A stretch of DNA of 64,000 nucleotides from Lewinellaceae bacterium (GCA_020636255.1 JACJYE010000012.1:62001-126000); one strand, 5' to 3'; counted from the stretch's first letter, positions 34,901 to 44,171 are shown. The notes: a model not told the origin generated them from the letters alone. Numbers and translations: made by a program.

Positions 34901-36778
34901 TTATCCCAACTTTGACAGGTCGGTAGGGAAAGAGCTAATACCGGCCGCTTTGACCTTCTCCTGCAGTTTTTTGGCCTCGTCGACGGTATCGAAGGCGCCG
35001 AGTATTATCTTATAGACCGTTTTGCCGCCCAGCTCATTGATGTTCACGATAACCGGATAACCAGAGAACTGCCGCTGAAATTTTTCGGCCTGGATCAATA
35101 CGTTGCCGTATTCGGCATAAACGCCGGCCTGCACACCCCAGCCTTTTGAAGGCTGGCGTTCTACCGTAAACCGGAACAGGCCCTGGCCACTGGCCACGGG
35201 CTCCTCCACCTCCGCCGGTGTTGGTGTAACCTTATCCTTATCGCGACGGCGGATGGCTTCCGCTACGGCCTTATCCGCATTGACGCGGCCATAGCCGTAT
35301 TTGACGGAATGCCCGTTGGTGTATTCTGAAGGGCTGCCGATCTTATCGGCTGTTGATTGCAGGATCTCCTTGACCTCACGGGCGGTAAGATCGGGATTGG
35401 CCGACAAGATGAGCGCGCAGATACCCGCTACCAGGGGCGTAGAACTCGATGTGCCGCCGAAGTGCTTGTACTGTGCCCCGCGGTCGCGGCCATCGCGATA
35501 GAACTTAAAAACACCGGTTTCCCAGGAGAGGCCTTCATCCCACGACGCACGGGCGGCCAGTATGGGCCAGTCGCCGTTGGAAGGCGCACAAATGGAGACT
35601 TCACGTCCGCGATTGGAATAGCTGGCATAGGCGTCCTGGCTGGTAGACGCACCTACTGCGATCACATCGGGGTGGGCGGCATAAAAGTTGACAAAGTCGA
35701 GGTCGTCATTCCCGGTAGCGAAAAGTATGACGCAGCCTTTGCCGTTGCGCCCGTTGCGTGCAGCGCGCGCAATAGCTTCTTCCTTGACCGAACCCAGGCT
35801 GAAGTTGGCATCGGTGGTGCCCCAGCTACAACTAATGATATCCGCTCCGTTCTCCACGCAATAATCGAACATCTGCTCGGTAGCGCGGTTGCTGAAAGAA
35901 GTGCCGCTCACGGGCATAAAGAGTGCATTGGGCGCCGCCCCTACCATGCCGCGGCCGTTGGCTACGGCGACGGCCACGCTGGCACAGGGCGTTCCGTGGG
36001 TAAAACGGGAGTCGCCCATGGAGATGTTGGGCGATTGGTTCCAGATGTCGAACGGGCGGATGACTTTGGTGCGCAGGTCAGGATGGTTGAGGTCGAAGCC
36101 GTTATCGATGAGTGCTACGACAACCCGCTCCGAGCCCAGTCCATCGAGGCGTTTCCAGGCATCCACCACCTTGGCGTCGGCGCCGGCACGAATGCGGTAG
36201 GTAACGCCGGGCAAGCTGCCCGAGTTCTGCAGGTGCCATTCCTGCCCGACCATATCGTCGGCAGGTATGCTAAAGGCGTATTCGTCGAGTAAGGTGTCGA
36301 GGTCGGGTTCCGCCAGCTTTACGAGGGACACCTGCTGCAGCGCGTTGGCCACTTTGAGGGGGTTGGGCGACAGGGGCGTTACGCGGGCGATGACGCGATC
36401 GGGGCTACGGCGCTCCACCAGCTCCAGTTTGTACTCGTCCAGCACGATGCGCTGCTCGCTCTCGCTGACCCCTTCCGCAAAGGTGATAAAGATCTCGCCT
36501 GTGGCCACCAGGGGTTTATTGCTGCCTTCGGCAAAATAGACGTGGGTGCCGACCTCGACGTCATCATCCTGCCGCACCTCATCGAGCTTGGCGTCGATAT
36601 CTTCTCCGTCTTTTTTGAGGGTTACGATCTGAAATCCCCCCAGGTTCTTGTGCAGTTCGGTTTCGACGAAGCCTTTTTGTTCTGCTGGTTCTTCGGAAGC
36701 CGTTTTCAGGCCTACCAGCGACTGACTCTTTTTCAGGGCCAGCTCGCTTTTCCCGCTTCTTACGGTCAGTTTGCTCAT
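34901..36778 (-). CDS. Subtilisin-family serine protease with C-terminal SPOR domain
   Basis: 625 residues. An N-terminal ~170-residue region (predicted beta-rich, with TGEIFITFAEGVSESE) precedes an S8 protease domain with catalytic Asp225 (VALIDNGFDLNHPDL), His261 (FTHGTPCASVA) and Ser444 (GGTSSSTPLVAG). A linker rich in charged residues leads to a SPOR-type domain (~545-625: WGVQAGVYAEYGNVLIQAEKFQRQF...YKIILGAFDTVDEAKKLQEKVK). SPOR domains bind glycan strands of peptidoglycan in the envelope, yet the N-terminus (MSKLTVRSGKSELALKKS) lacks a signal peptide, so location is unclear. A terminator separates it from the upstream sigma gene. Confidence 0.9.
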   Translation of the reverse strand: MSKLTVRSGKSELALKKSQSLVGLKTASEEPAEQKGFVETELHKNLGGFQIVTLKKDGEDIDAKLDEVRQDDDVEVGTHVYFAEGSNKPLVATGEIFITFAEGVSESEQRIVLDEYKLELVERRSPDRVIARVTPLSPNPLKVANALQQVSLVKLAEPDLDTLLDEYAFSIPADDMVGQEWHLQNSGSLPGVTYRIRAGADAKVVDAWKRLDGLGSERVVVALIDNGFDLNHPDLRTKVIRPFDIWNQSPNISMGDSRFTHGTPCASVAVAVANGRGMVGAAPNALFMPVSGTSFSNRATEQMFDYCVENGADIISCSWGTTDANFSLGSVKEEAIARAARNGRNGKGCVILFATGNDDLDFVNFYAAHPDVIAVGASTSQDAYASYSNRGREVSICAPSNGDWPILAARASWDEGLSWETGVFKFYRDGRDRGAQYKHFGGTSSSTPLVAGICALILSANPDLTAREVKEILQSTADKIGSPSEYTNGHSVKYGYGRVNADKAVAEAIRRRDKDKVTPTPAEVEEPVASGQGLFRFTVERQPSKGWGVQAGVYAEYGNVLIQAEKFQRQFSGYPVIVNINELGGKTVYKIILGAFDTVDEAKKLQEKVKAAGISSFPTDLSKLG

Positions 36779-36903
36779 ATCGTTGGTTTAGGTGAATGGT
36801 GCGCGCTAGCAGGCATGCCTGTAGTATGTATGCCTACTATCGGTTAAATATACATAATCCTGAAATATGGTGAAATGCTGTCCGCTTCATTCCGAGAATA
36901 ACG

Positions 36904-36941
36904 AAAAAGGCTGGCCGGCGGTATGCCGGCCAGCCTTTTTT
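36904..36941 (-). terminator. Strong terminator downstream of the ECF sigma gene
   Basis: Perfect arms AAAAAGGCTGGCCGGC and GCCGGCCAGCCTTTTT around GGTAT, with A/T runs on both sides, so it can act in either direction. It lies between the sigma gene (ending at 36969) and the subtilase gene (starting at 36778). Confidence 0.92.
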
Positions 36942-36968
36942 ATAGGGCAAGTTGCTACTTAAAAAATC

Positions 36969-37496
36969 TTATGCCCGACGCTCCCGGAGGGAATCCTCGT
37001 ACATCTTCTGCAGTTTCTTCCGGGCGAAGAAGATCCGGCTTTTGATCGTGCCGAGGGGAGAGCCCAGTTCCTCTGCGATCTCGTCGTACTTGAAACCTTC
37101 GAAAGCCATCATGAACGGCTGGCGAAAGTCGTCGGGCAAGGCATCCACCATTTTCATCAGCTCGTTGTAAGCGACGTTATTCTCCCCGTCGTTGTCAACA
37201 GATTTATCGCTGGAGTTGATGTAGTAATTATTGGGGGTCTGGTCAATGATCATATTGCGGCGCACTTTCTTCCGGTAGTTGTTGATGAAGATGTTGCGCA
37301 TGATGGTCACGGCCCAGGCCTTAAAATTGGTGCCTTGCCGGTATTTGTCAGCATTGGTAATGATCCTCAGGGCCGTATCCTGATACAGGTCCTCCGCATC
37401 TACGGCGTTACCCGTAAGTTTTAGGGAAAAAGCCCGAAGTGAACTACTGATCGCATCCAGTTGTTCCTGAATTTGATCTTGAACGGCATATAGCAT
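36969..37496 (-). CDS. ECF-type RNA polymerase sigma factor
   Basis: 175 residues from MLYAVQDQ (an ATG eight codons upstream, at 37520, is also possible). Region 2 shows LTGNAVDAEDLYQDTALRIITNADKYRQGTNFKAWAVTIMRNIFINNYRK, and region 4 shows LPDDFRQPFMMAFEGFKYDEIAEELGSPLGTIKSRIFFARKKLQ, the helix-turn-helix that reads the -35 element. No anti-sigma gene follows; a terminator comes next. A well-formed Bacteroidota housekeeping-type promoter lies 50-80 bp upstream (37548-37579). Divergent from an XRE-type regulator gene. Confidence 0.92.
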   Translation of the reverse strand: MLYAVQDQIQEQLDAISSSLRAFSLKLTGNAVDAEDLYQDTALRIITNADKYRQGTNFKAWAVTIMRNIFINNYRKKVRRNMIIDQTPNNYYINSSDKSVDNDGENNVAYNELMKMVDALPDDFRQPFMMAFEGFKYDEIAEELGSPLGTIKSRIFFARKKLQKMYEDSLRERRA

Positions 37497-37547
37497 AGCA
37501 GGTGATTTTAAAGATTGCAAGGATAATTCCTTTGTAATTATTATTTA

Positions 37548-37579
37548 CAAATCTACAGTTTGAACATCATTTTTGCAAA
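37548..37579 (-). promoter_or_regulatory. Promoter of the ECF sigma gene
   Basis: On the minus strand TTTG (plus-strand 37576-37579), spacer of 20 bases, then TAGATTTG (37548-37555), an exact TAnnTTTG match. The distance to the start codon (37496) is about 50 bases. Confidence 0.65.
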
Positions 37580-37775
37580 TAAAATTTCCCTCGCGGAAGC
37601 ATAATCTGAGCCCAGTGTAGCCGTTTTGACACTTAAATGGCATTTCTAAAAAAAAACGTTAAAAACTTTAACACTCCTAAACTAAGCCGGGCTTCAATTG
37701 TAATTATTTTAATTGCATTCGTCGGGATTCGCCCCCGGTTGATCGAAAAAACTTGTTGAAAAAGCAGGATATAGC

Positions 37776-38291
37776 ATGGATTTGAGCCAACAATACCCTA
37801 CGCCCATTTACTTACAGCAGAACCTTCGCCTGCTGCGAAAGCGCCTGAAGATGAGCCAGGAAGAGCTGGCCACCCGCGTAGGCCTCAACCGGGGCAACAT
37901 CGCTTCCTACGAGAACGGCACTGCCGAACCCAAGATCTGTAACCTGCTCAAGTTATCCAACCTCTTTCAGGTCTCCATCATCGACCTTACCCAGAAAGAC
38001 CTTGGTAACGGCCATGTGCTCAACGAAGCCAGCGAAGCTTTTCAGCAGTTTTCAGCCAGCGACCTCGAATTGCTTCAACAATACATCCACCGCGCCGAGG
38101 ACCTGAGGGAAGTCGTGCGCAGCATCCATACCTGTTTCCATTTCCGGGCCCGCACTATAGAAGACCTCCATGCCAACCGAGAGTTGCACATCGCCGTCCT
38201 GAAATTCGAAGAATTGTACGAAGCGGCTCAGGAACTGCTCCACAACCATCAGGCCCTGCTCGACTTTATCAAGTGCCATTGCCATAAATAA
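37776..38291 (+). CDS. XRE-family helix-turn-helix regulator
   Basis: 171 residues. The N-terminal HTH_3 domain (~12-70) reads NLRLLRKRLKMSQEELATRVGLNRGNIASYENGTAEPKICNLLKLSNLFQVSIIDL, a classic lambda-repressor-like fold. The remaining ~100 residues are helical with coiled-coil features (LEYLLQQYIHRAEDLREVVRSI-like, FEELYEAAQELLHNHQALL) and probably dimerise; a C-terminal CHCHK is notable but of unclear meaning. Divergent from the ECF sigma gene, so it may regulate that region. Regulated target unknown. Confidence 0.88.
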   Translation: MDLSQQYPTPIYLQQNLRLLRKRLKMSQEELATRVGLNRGNIASYENGTAEPKICNLLKLSNLFQVSIIDLTQKDLGNGHVLNEASEAFQQFSASDLELLQQYIHRAEDLREVVRSIHTCFHFRARTIEDLHANRELHIAVLKFEELYEAAQELLHNHQALLDFIKCHCHK

Positions 38292-38464
38292 GCCTTAGAG
38301 CTTATTATTTAGATTCATTTTTCGGATTAGGCCACTTCCCTGCCTATACCTCTTGTGTTAAAAGAACAAGTTCTCACCTAATTCAAATATTATTCTCTCT
38401 TATATAACTTTTTGGAGGCAATTTCGTAAAAGAAGCAGAACATCATCCAAAAACCGCTAATCCC

Positions 38465-39304
38465 ATGAAAATTCTGACGTTCCTGGCGGTACTGTTACTG
38501 CCCCTCATCCTGTTCTCCAAAACCACCCAGACAGTCACTTTTCTGCAATCCACCCTTCCCGAAGCACGCCAGCAAGCGGCGCAGGAAGGTAAACTGCTGT
38601 TCGTGCACTTTGCCGCCGGCTGGTGTATGCCCTGTCAATGGATGGAACAGCACACCTTTGCCGACCCTGTATTAGCGGCATATCTCGATGAAACCTACCT
38701 CGGCCTGCGCGCCGATGTCGATGCGATCGAAGGGCGGGCCCTGCAACAACAATACGACATTAAAAAACTTCCCACCATCCTGGCCTTCAATTCCCGCGGC
38801 CAGCTGCTGGGGCGGCACGAAGGCGCTATGGAGGCCGAGGAGCTGCTCGAACAACTGCAGGCTTATGACCTGCCGGCCAACCGCCAGGCCTCTTTGAGCG
38901 CCGGCACGGAGGATGGCTTACTGTCGAGCCCACGGCCCGTATTGCGGCTCTCACGGCCAGCCCTGGTTCCCGATGTTCCCGCCGCACGCCCCGTGGCGCT
39001 TCAGGCGCCGGAGCCCACCCCGGCAACATCGGCGCAAACCGGGCCGTATGATACCCGCCATCAGCCCGTATTTTTTTCCATACAGGCCGGCCTGTTCAGC
39101 TCTTATGAAAATGCCGTCCGGGAAAGCACGAAACTGGAACGTCAATCCGGAGAGGACGTGCACCTGGCCCCCGACTCGAGCGCAGGGCAGATCGTCTACC
39201 GGATCTATCTCGGCAGGTTCGGCCAAAGGGAAGATGCCCAGGCTTTCCTGTACCAGCTGGAACAAAAAGGCGTCAATGGTTTCGTAAAAGAGGTGAACGA
39301 ATAG
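38465..39304 (+). CDS. Periplasmic thioredoxin-fold protein with C-terminal SPOR-like domain
   Basis: 279 residues. A signal peptide (MKILTFLAVLLLPLILFSK) precedes a thioredoxin domain with LLFVHFAAGWCMPCQWMEQHTF (active-site CMPC ~residues 57-60) and the cis-Pro segment KKLPTILAF. A Pro/Ala-rich linker (~140-195) leads to a SPOR-like C-terminus (FFSIQAGLFSSYENAVRESTKLE...VYRIYLGRFGQREDAQAFLYQLEQKG). This suggests a periplasmic disulfide-active protein tethered to peptidoglycan. The start is 58 bases before hutI's leader and it probably has its own promoter. Partner proteins are unknown. Confidence 0.88.
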   Translation: MKILTFLAVLLLPLILFSKTTQTVTFLQSTLPEARQQAAQEGKLLFVHFAAGWCMPCQWMEQHTFADPVLAAYLDETYLGLRADVDAIEGRALQQQYDIKKLPTILAFNSRGQLLGRHEGAMEAEELLEQLQAYDLPANRQASLSAGTEDGLLSSPRPVLRLSRPALVPDVPAARPVALQAPEPTPATSAQTGPYDTRHQPVFFSIQAGLFSSYENAVRESTKLERQSGEDVHLAPDSSAGQIVYRIYLGRFGQREDAQAFLYQLEQKGVNGFVKEVNE

Positions 39305-39361
39305 GGTTGCAGGGCCGGATGGTTTGCCTAATTTTACGCTGCTAATACCAAATACCATCCT

Positions 39362-40609
39362 ATGCCCAGCCTGCTGATACGCAATATCGGAACGCTCGTA
39401 CAGGTAGAACAAACGCCCCGCCCTTACGTTGCAGGGGCAGCAATGCAGGAACTGCCCGTACTGGAAAACGCTTACCTGCTCGCCGAAAACGGCCGCATCA
39501 TCGCATTCGGCCCCATGGCGGAGTGCCCGGAGAGGGCCGATGAAGTAACGCAGGCCAATGGCCGGATGGTTTTTCCCAGCTGGTGCGACTCCCACACCCA
39601 CCTCGTTTTTGCCGCCAGCCGGGAAGCCGAGTTCGTGGGCCGCATCAAAGGGCTCAGCTATGAGGAGATCGCCCGCCAGGGCGGCGGCATCCTGAATTCC
39701 GCCCGCAGGCTGCGGGAAACCCCGGAAGAGGAGCTGTTGCAGGCTGCCTACGAACGCCTACAGGAGATACAGCGCTATGGCACCGGCGCCGTGGAGATCA
39801 AAAGCGGCTACGGCCTGACGGTGGATAGCGAACTGAAGATGTTGCGCGTCATTCAGAAACTGAAAACCCTTACGGATATGCCGGCCAAGGCCACCTTTCT
39901 GGGCGCACACGCTCTGCCGCCGGAATACCGCGACAACCGGGAGGGGTATATCCGGCTCATCATCGATGAGATGCTGCCCCGCATCGCGGAAGAAGGGCTC
40001 GCCGACTACATCGATGCGTTCTGCGAAAAGGGCTTCTTTTCGGTAGATGAGACAGCCAGGCTCATCGAGGCGGGAGCCCGCTACGGCCTCAAGGCCAAGG
40101 TGCACACCAACCAGTTCAACTGCTTGGGCGGCATCCAGGCCTGCGTAGCCGGCGGCGCCATTTCCGTCGACCATCTGGAAGTGGTTAACGACGAAGAGGT
40201 GCAATGCCTGCTGGGGAGCAATACCATGCCTACACTGTTACCCTCCGCGCCTTTTTTCATCGGCGGCCATTATCAGCCGGCACGCCGACTGATCGACGCC
40301 GGGCTTCCGGTGGCCTTGGCCACCGATTACAACCCGGGCACTACGCCGTCGGGGCGCATGCAGTTCGTCCTTTCCCTGGCCTGCATCAAATGCAGGATGC
40401 TTCCTGAGGAGGCCATCAACGCCGCGACGCTGAACGGCGCCCGGGCGATGGAACAGGAAGCGACACACGGCTCTATTGCCGTAGGCAAAGCGGCCAGCTT
40501 TTTCATCACCCGGCCCATGCCCTCCATTGCTTACCTGCCCTATGCATTCGGCGCCGACCTCGTAGAGCGGGCCTACATCAACGGAAAACCGGTAGCTGCC
40601 AAACGTTGA
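39362..40609 (+). CDS. hutI: Imidazolonepropionase
   Basis: 415 residues of the amidohydrolase fold. It hydrolyses imidazolone-5-propionate to formimino-glutamate in histidine degradation. Metal ligands begin with DSHTHL (His78, His80), then EIKSGYGL, ATFLGAHALP (His ligand), HTNQF and a late catalytic Asp in ALATDYNPGT. Length and motif order are typical of HutI. No hutH, hutU or hutG is adjacent, so the histidine pathway is scattered. Confidence 0.95.
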   Translation: MPSLLIRNIGTLVQVEQTPRPYVAGAAMQELPVLENAYLLAENGRIIAFGPMAECPERADEVTQANGRMVFPSWCDSHTHLVFAASREAEFVGRIKGLSYEEIARQGGGILNSARRLRETPEEELLQAAYERLQEIQRYGTGAVEIKSGYGLTVDSELKMLRVIQKLKTLTDMPAKATFLGAHALPPEYRDNREGYIRLIIDEMLPRIAEEGLADYIDAFCEKGFFSVDETARLIEAGARYGLKAKVHTNQFNCLGGIQACVAGGAISVDHLEVVNDEEVQCLLGSNTMPTLLPSAPFFIGGHYQPARRLIDAGLPVALATDYNPGTTPSGRMQFVLSLACIKCRMLPEEAINAATLNGARAMEQEATHGSIAVGKAASFFITRPMPSIAYLPYAFGADLVERAYINGKPVAAKR

Positions 40610-40668
40610 GGCTCAGGGCTTCGTCCTTTGTTTAGATTTACCCTATCTTACCTTCATAAAGACAAACG

Positions 40669-41562
40669 ATGAAAAGACCAAGCCTGGCTCTCTGCCTGAT
40701 ACTGAACCTACTATTTTGCGCTACGCTGGCAGCCCAGGAAGAAGGCGGCCGCTCCGTCGAGATCATCATGCTCGACGGCACCCGGCTAACAGGGCTGGTC
40801 TTGTCGGAAGACAAAGACTACATCATCATCGAAAGCAAAAGCCTGGGGAAACTGAATATCCCCCGCGCGCAGGCCAGGTCAGTGGAATATTTTCAGGCAA
40901 GCGCCAATGGCTCGGGCAACGAGGGTTACTGGTTTCCCGCCCGTGCCGACGGACGTATGATCTACAGCCCCGTAACGGGTTTTGCACCGCGCAAGGGAGA
41001 AGGGTACTACCAGAATTTCATGTTGTTCGTCAACCAGGTGTTCTATGGCTTCACCGATAACTTTTCCATGGGTGTGGGCATGGAATTCGCCTCATTAGTT
41101 GGCGGGGCGTCGGAGTTTCCCAGTATCGCGCTATACCCAAAATTCACGCTACCGATAGATGGCGATAAATTGAACCTGGGGGTGGGCGCCATCGTGAGCC
41201 ACCTGTCCGAATACGGCCCCAGCACCTTCGATTTCAGTTGTTACTACGCTGCGCTAACCTATGGCACGCCCGACAGGTACCTCTCCGCGGGGCTGGCCTA
41301 TGCCCATGAAGACGGCGAATTTCAGCCGGCGCCTATATACGTACTCGGCGCGCAGTACCGCTTCACCCGCCGCTTTGCCCTGGCCACCGACAACTGGATC
41401 GCCGACCCGCTCGAGGGGTCTCTGTATACCCTGGGCGCACGGCTGATCGGGCGGAAGGCCAGCTGGGATTTTGCCATGATGGTAGTCGTAGACAAGACCC
41501 CCTTTTTCGGCGCCGACCTGTACCCACTCCCTTTGCTTGGGCTGTCCGTACCGTTCCGGTAA
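40669..41562 (+). CDS. Predicted outer membrane beta-barrel protein, unknown
   Basis: 297 residues with a signal peptide (LALCLILNLLFCATLAAQ). Residues ~28-75 form a small beta domain (VEIIMLDGTRLTGLVLSEDKDYIIIESKSLGKLNIPRAQ) resembling an Sm-like/hydrolase-independent stress fold. The rest has alternating hydrophobic strands (YQNFMLFVNQVFYGFTDNFSMGVGMEFASL, YYAALTYGTPDRYLSAGLAYA, YVLGAQYRFTRRFALATDNWI) and ends with LLGLSVPFR, a plausible barrel beta-signal. No family name is supported. Confidence 0.68.
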   Translation: MKRPSLALCLILNLLFCATLAAQEEGGRSVEIIMLDGTRLTGLVLSEDKDYIIIESKSLGKLNIPRAQARSVEYFQASANGSGNEGYWFPARADGRMIYSPVTGFAPRKGEGYYQNFMLFVNQVFYGFTDNFSMGVGMEFASLVGGASEFPSIALYPKFTLPIDGDKLNLGVGAIVSHLSEYGPSTFDFSCYYAALTYGTPDRYLSAGLAYAHEDGEFQPAPIYVLGAQYRFTRRFALATDNWIADPLEGSLYTLGARLIGRKASWDFAMMVVVDKTPFFGADLYPLPLLGLSVPFR

Positions 41563-41594
41563 AATGTCGTACATTAGCAACATCGAAGTAATGT

Positions 41595-41703
41595 TCAAAA
41601 AATAAGTCGCCGCTTTGCATTTCGGTAAATAGGTTTGTCCTCCAGCCATTCCAGTGGCTTTCGGCCTGCGCGTGGCCACCGAAACCGGCGACTTATTTTT
41701 TGA
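41595..41703. repeat. 109-bp element with 18-bp perfect terminal inverted repeats
   Basis: TCAAAAAATAAGTCGCCG at 41595-41612 is the exact reverse complement of CGGCGACTTATTTTTTGA at 41686-41703. Inside, TTTCGG and CCGAAA form a second stem. Related fragments occur at 60853-60890 (TTCAAAAAATAAGTTCG), 63379-63407 (ends in GAGGATTCCTAA as here) and, decayed, at 46424-46455. No transposase is linked. Confidence 0.65.
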
Positions 41704-41728
41704 GGATTCCTAAAATTCACCTGAGCGC

Positions 41729-42838
41729 ATGAAAAAATACTACACCGGGCTAGCCCTGCTGCTGCCTTTCTTCGCCCTGGCCCAGGGCCGTATGGAAGTG
41801 GACACTTCCCTGCACATGGATTTTGAAAAGTACGACCCGCCTTCAACCCTCGTGGTGCCGGAACACCCACTATCGCATGCCCGCTTCCCCTTTATCGATG
41901 TACATAGCCACCACTGGCGCATGGCGGAACAGGACCTCGATCAGCTCATCCGCGAGATGGACAGCCTCAATATGGGCATCATCGTCAACCTCAGCGGACG
42001 GGGTGGGCCGGCGCTGAAGGCCATGGTGGACAATATCAAAAAATACGGTTATGAAAACCGGGTCGCTCTGTTCACGAATATCGAATGGCGAAGCATTGAC
42101 GACCCCGACTGGTTGGAAAGCACCCTGCAGCAATTGGAGTACGATGTCAGTATTGGAGCGCGCGGGCTTAAGATATACAAGAGCCAGGGCATGATGAACA
42201 CGGACTCTTCCGGCAATCGCATCCGGATCAACGACCCCAGGCTGGGCCCGGTTTGGGATAAATGCGGCGAGCTGGGCATCCCCGTAATCATCCACGCTGC
42301 CGACCCCAAATCCTTCTGGGACCCCATGGACGAGAACAACGAGCGCTGGCTGGAGCTCAAACTCCGCCCCGGCCGTAAAAGGGAAAGCGACGACCCCGCC
42401 CCATGGGATACTATCATCGCCGAGCAGCACGACATTTTCAGGAAACACCCCAACACGACATTCATCAACGCCCACTTCGGCTGGTATGCCAACGACCTGG
42501 AAAAACTGGGGCAACTGCTGGACGAAATGCCCAACATGTATGTGGAATGCGGCGCCATCATCGCCGAACTGGGCCGCCAGCCCCGGCAGGCGCTGAAATT
42601 TTTCACCAAATACCAGGACCGCGTGCTCTTCGGTAAAGATGCCTACAAGCCCGAAGAATACCACACCTATTTCCGCGTGCTCGAAACCGAAGATGAGTAT
42701 TTCCCCTACTACAAACGCTACCACGCCTTCTGGCGCATGTACGGGCTCGGGCTGCCGGATGAGATACTCAAGAAGCTCTATTATAAGAATGCCCTCAAGG
42801 TTATTCCCGGGCTCGACAAAGGGTTATTCCCGGAATAG
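41729..42838 (+). CDS. Secreted amidohydrolase-family metal hydrolase
   Basis: 369 residues with a signal peptide (MKKYYTGLALLLPFFALAQ). Amidohydrolase_2-type TIM barrel: metal site DVHSHHWR (~57-64), a Lys-containing GLKIYKSQG strand, a His in IPVIIHAADPKSFWD, another in FINAHFGWYAND, and the terminal Asp in VLFGKDAYKPEEY. Relatives hydrolyse or decarboxylate small carbonyl compounds; the signal peptide suggests an extracytoplasmic role. Substrate unknown. It starts 26 bp after the inverted-repeat element. Confidence 0.85.
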   Translation: MKKYYTGLALLLPFFALAQGRMEVDTSLHMDFEKYDPPSTLVVPEHPLSHARFPFIDVHSHHWRMAEQDLDQLIREMDSLNMGIIVNLSGRGGPALKAMVDNIKKYGYENRVALFTNIEWRSIDDPDWLESTLQQLEYDVSIGARGLKIYKSQGMMNTDSSGNRIRINDPRLGPVWDKCGELGIPVIIHAADPKSFWDPMDENNERWLELKLRPGRKRESDDPAPWDTIIAEQHDIFRKHPNTTFINAHFGWYANDLEKLGQLLDEMPNMYVECGAIIAELGRQPRQALKFFTKYQDRVLFGKDAYKPEEYHTYFRVLETEDEYFPYYKRYHAFWRMYGLGLPDEILKKLYYKNALKVIPGLDKGLFPE

Positions 42839-42849
42839 GTTCGCGCATT

Positions 42850-43329
42850 TCAGGAAACCGCTTCCGCCTCCAGCAGCCCCCGCCAGCTAAAGAACCATTT
42901 CATGCAGCGGTGGGCAAAATCCGGTGCGACGAACATCAGCGGGCAGCCGGCGGGGATGAGCTTAATGCCGTGTTCGTCGGCATAATCCTCTGCTCCTTCC
43001 ACATAACTACCCTGGTCGACACTGCGGTGTATCCAGGCATGTTCTATCCCCAGGGCCGCGCACTCTTCCAGAACCCCCATAGTCGCCTGAGGCGGGGTGC
43101 ATATCGCTACGGCCTCCACGCCGCCGGGAATAACCGACAGGCTGGGGAAGCAAGGTACTCCTTGTACCGCTTCAGCCTTGGGGTTGACGGCAAACACCTC
43201 ATAGCCGTTGTCCTTCAGGCGCTCGTAAATGCCATTGGCGGGCTGGCCGCCCTGGCTGGAATAACCCGCCACGGCAATCCGGCGGCAGGCCATGAACTGA
43301 GCTACTCTATCTTTAAATTCCTGGTTCAT
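42850..43329 (-). CDS. CoA-binding domain protein
   Basis: 159 residues, a stand-alone CoA-binding (Rossmann) domain: RIAVAGYSSQGGQPANGIYERLKDNGYEVFAVNPKAEAVQGVPCFPSLSVIPGGVEAVAICTPPQAT, then IEHAWIHRSVDQGSYVEGAEDYADEHGIKLIPAGCPLMF. Typical of the YccU-like family; partner and purpose unknown. Overlap-free neighbour of the amidohydrolase (tail-to-tail, 11 bp). Confidence 0.88.
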   Translation of the reverse strand: MNQEFKDRVAQFMACRRIAVAGYSSQGGQPANGIYERLKDNGYEVFAVNPKAEAVQGVPCFPSLSVIPGGVEAVAICTPPQATMGVLEECAALGIEHAWIHRSVDQGSYVEGAEDYADEHGIKLIPAGCPLMFVAPDFAHRCMKWFFSWRGLLEAEAVS

Positions 43330-43400
43330 ATCTCGTTTTACTTTACGCGTTATATAAAGCAGTCTATGAAACCCGTTGCATAAGATCTTGTTTGGAGGCC

Positions 43401-44171
43401 TTACGGGGCTATCCCCTCAGTCGATTTGACGATATTCCGGAACCTTGTTTTACTGATATAGTGGCCTTCCAGCAACTGCCCGTCTTTGATCAGCGCGAAC
43501 ACGCCGAAACCCGAAGGCGCCGACTGGGCAGCAGCGGCATCCGATATTTCAGACACTTTCAAACTGATCCCCACTTCGTTGGCATAGTGCTGCAGCTCAT
43601 CCACACACTTCTGGTGCCATGGGCACTGGTTGGCATACAGGAGGTGCCAGCCCTGATAGCCTTCCTGCCTGCTCCGCCAATCCCTGAATTTCGGGAGTGC
43701 CCCTTCGGACAGAGGGTAGTGCATCAGCTCGAAGCGCCCCTGATTGCCGGCCTGGCGGAACCCATTTTTCAGGAAAATGTGCCGGCTGGTGATCCAGGCG
43801 CCGTCGCTGCTCATCGCCACAACACCGGCTTTGCCCGATGAGCGCGCGTCCTCCAGGCAGTCCTGAATGAGGCGGGAGGCCAGTCCCTTGCCCTTGTCTT
43901 CGTTCCTGTATACGAACATGCAGTGGATGAACAGATGGCCGGGCGCCTCTATCGGGCGCCAGGCATGCTCGGCTGTGGTGTACTCTATAAATCCCAGCTG
44001 GCGGCCCGCTTCGTCCTGGAGTAACTTCAGCCGCAGGCCGTGCGGGTATTCCTGGATAAACCATCTGAGCTTGCTGGCGTAACCCGGGCTCTTTTTGTTC
44101 TTTACACAGAAAAGGCCATAGGTATCAACATTATCGGGTGTGACGGAGACGATCTTGATCTTATCATCCAT
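43401..44171 (-). CDS. GNAT acetyltransferase with YoaP-like C-terminal domain
   Basis: 256 residues. The GNAT core (~1-150) includes FVYRNEDKGKGLASRLIQDCL, matching the acetyl-CoA pyrophosphate-loop motif (Q/RxxGxG/A as NKDKGKGLA), then VVAMSSDGAWITSRHIFLKNGF. The C-terminal ~100 residues (GWHLLYANQCPWHQKCVDELQHYANEVGISLKVSEIS...FGVFALIKDGQLLEGHYISKTRF) match the thioredoxin-like YoaP domain found fused to such acetyltransferases. Substrate is unknown. Confidence 0.87.
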   Translation of the reverse strand: MDDKIKIVSVTPDNVDTYGLFCVKNKKSPGYASKLRWFIQEYPHGLRLKLLQDEAGRQLGFIEYTTAEHAWRPIEAPGHLFIHCMFVYRNEDKGKGLASRLIQDCLEDARSSGKAGVVAMSSDGAWITSRHIFLKNGFRQAGNQGRFELMHYPLSEGALPKFRDWRSRQEGYQGWHLLYANQCPWHQKCVDELQHYANEVGISLKVSEISDAAAAQSAPSGFGVFALIKDGQLLEGHYISKTRFRNIVKSTEGIAP

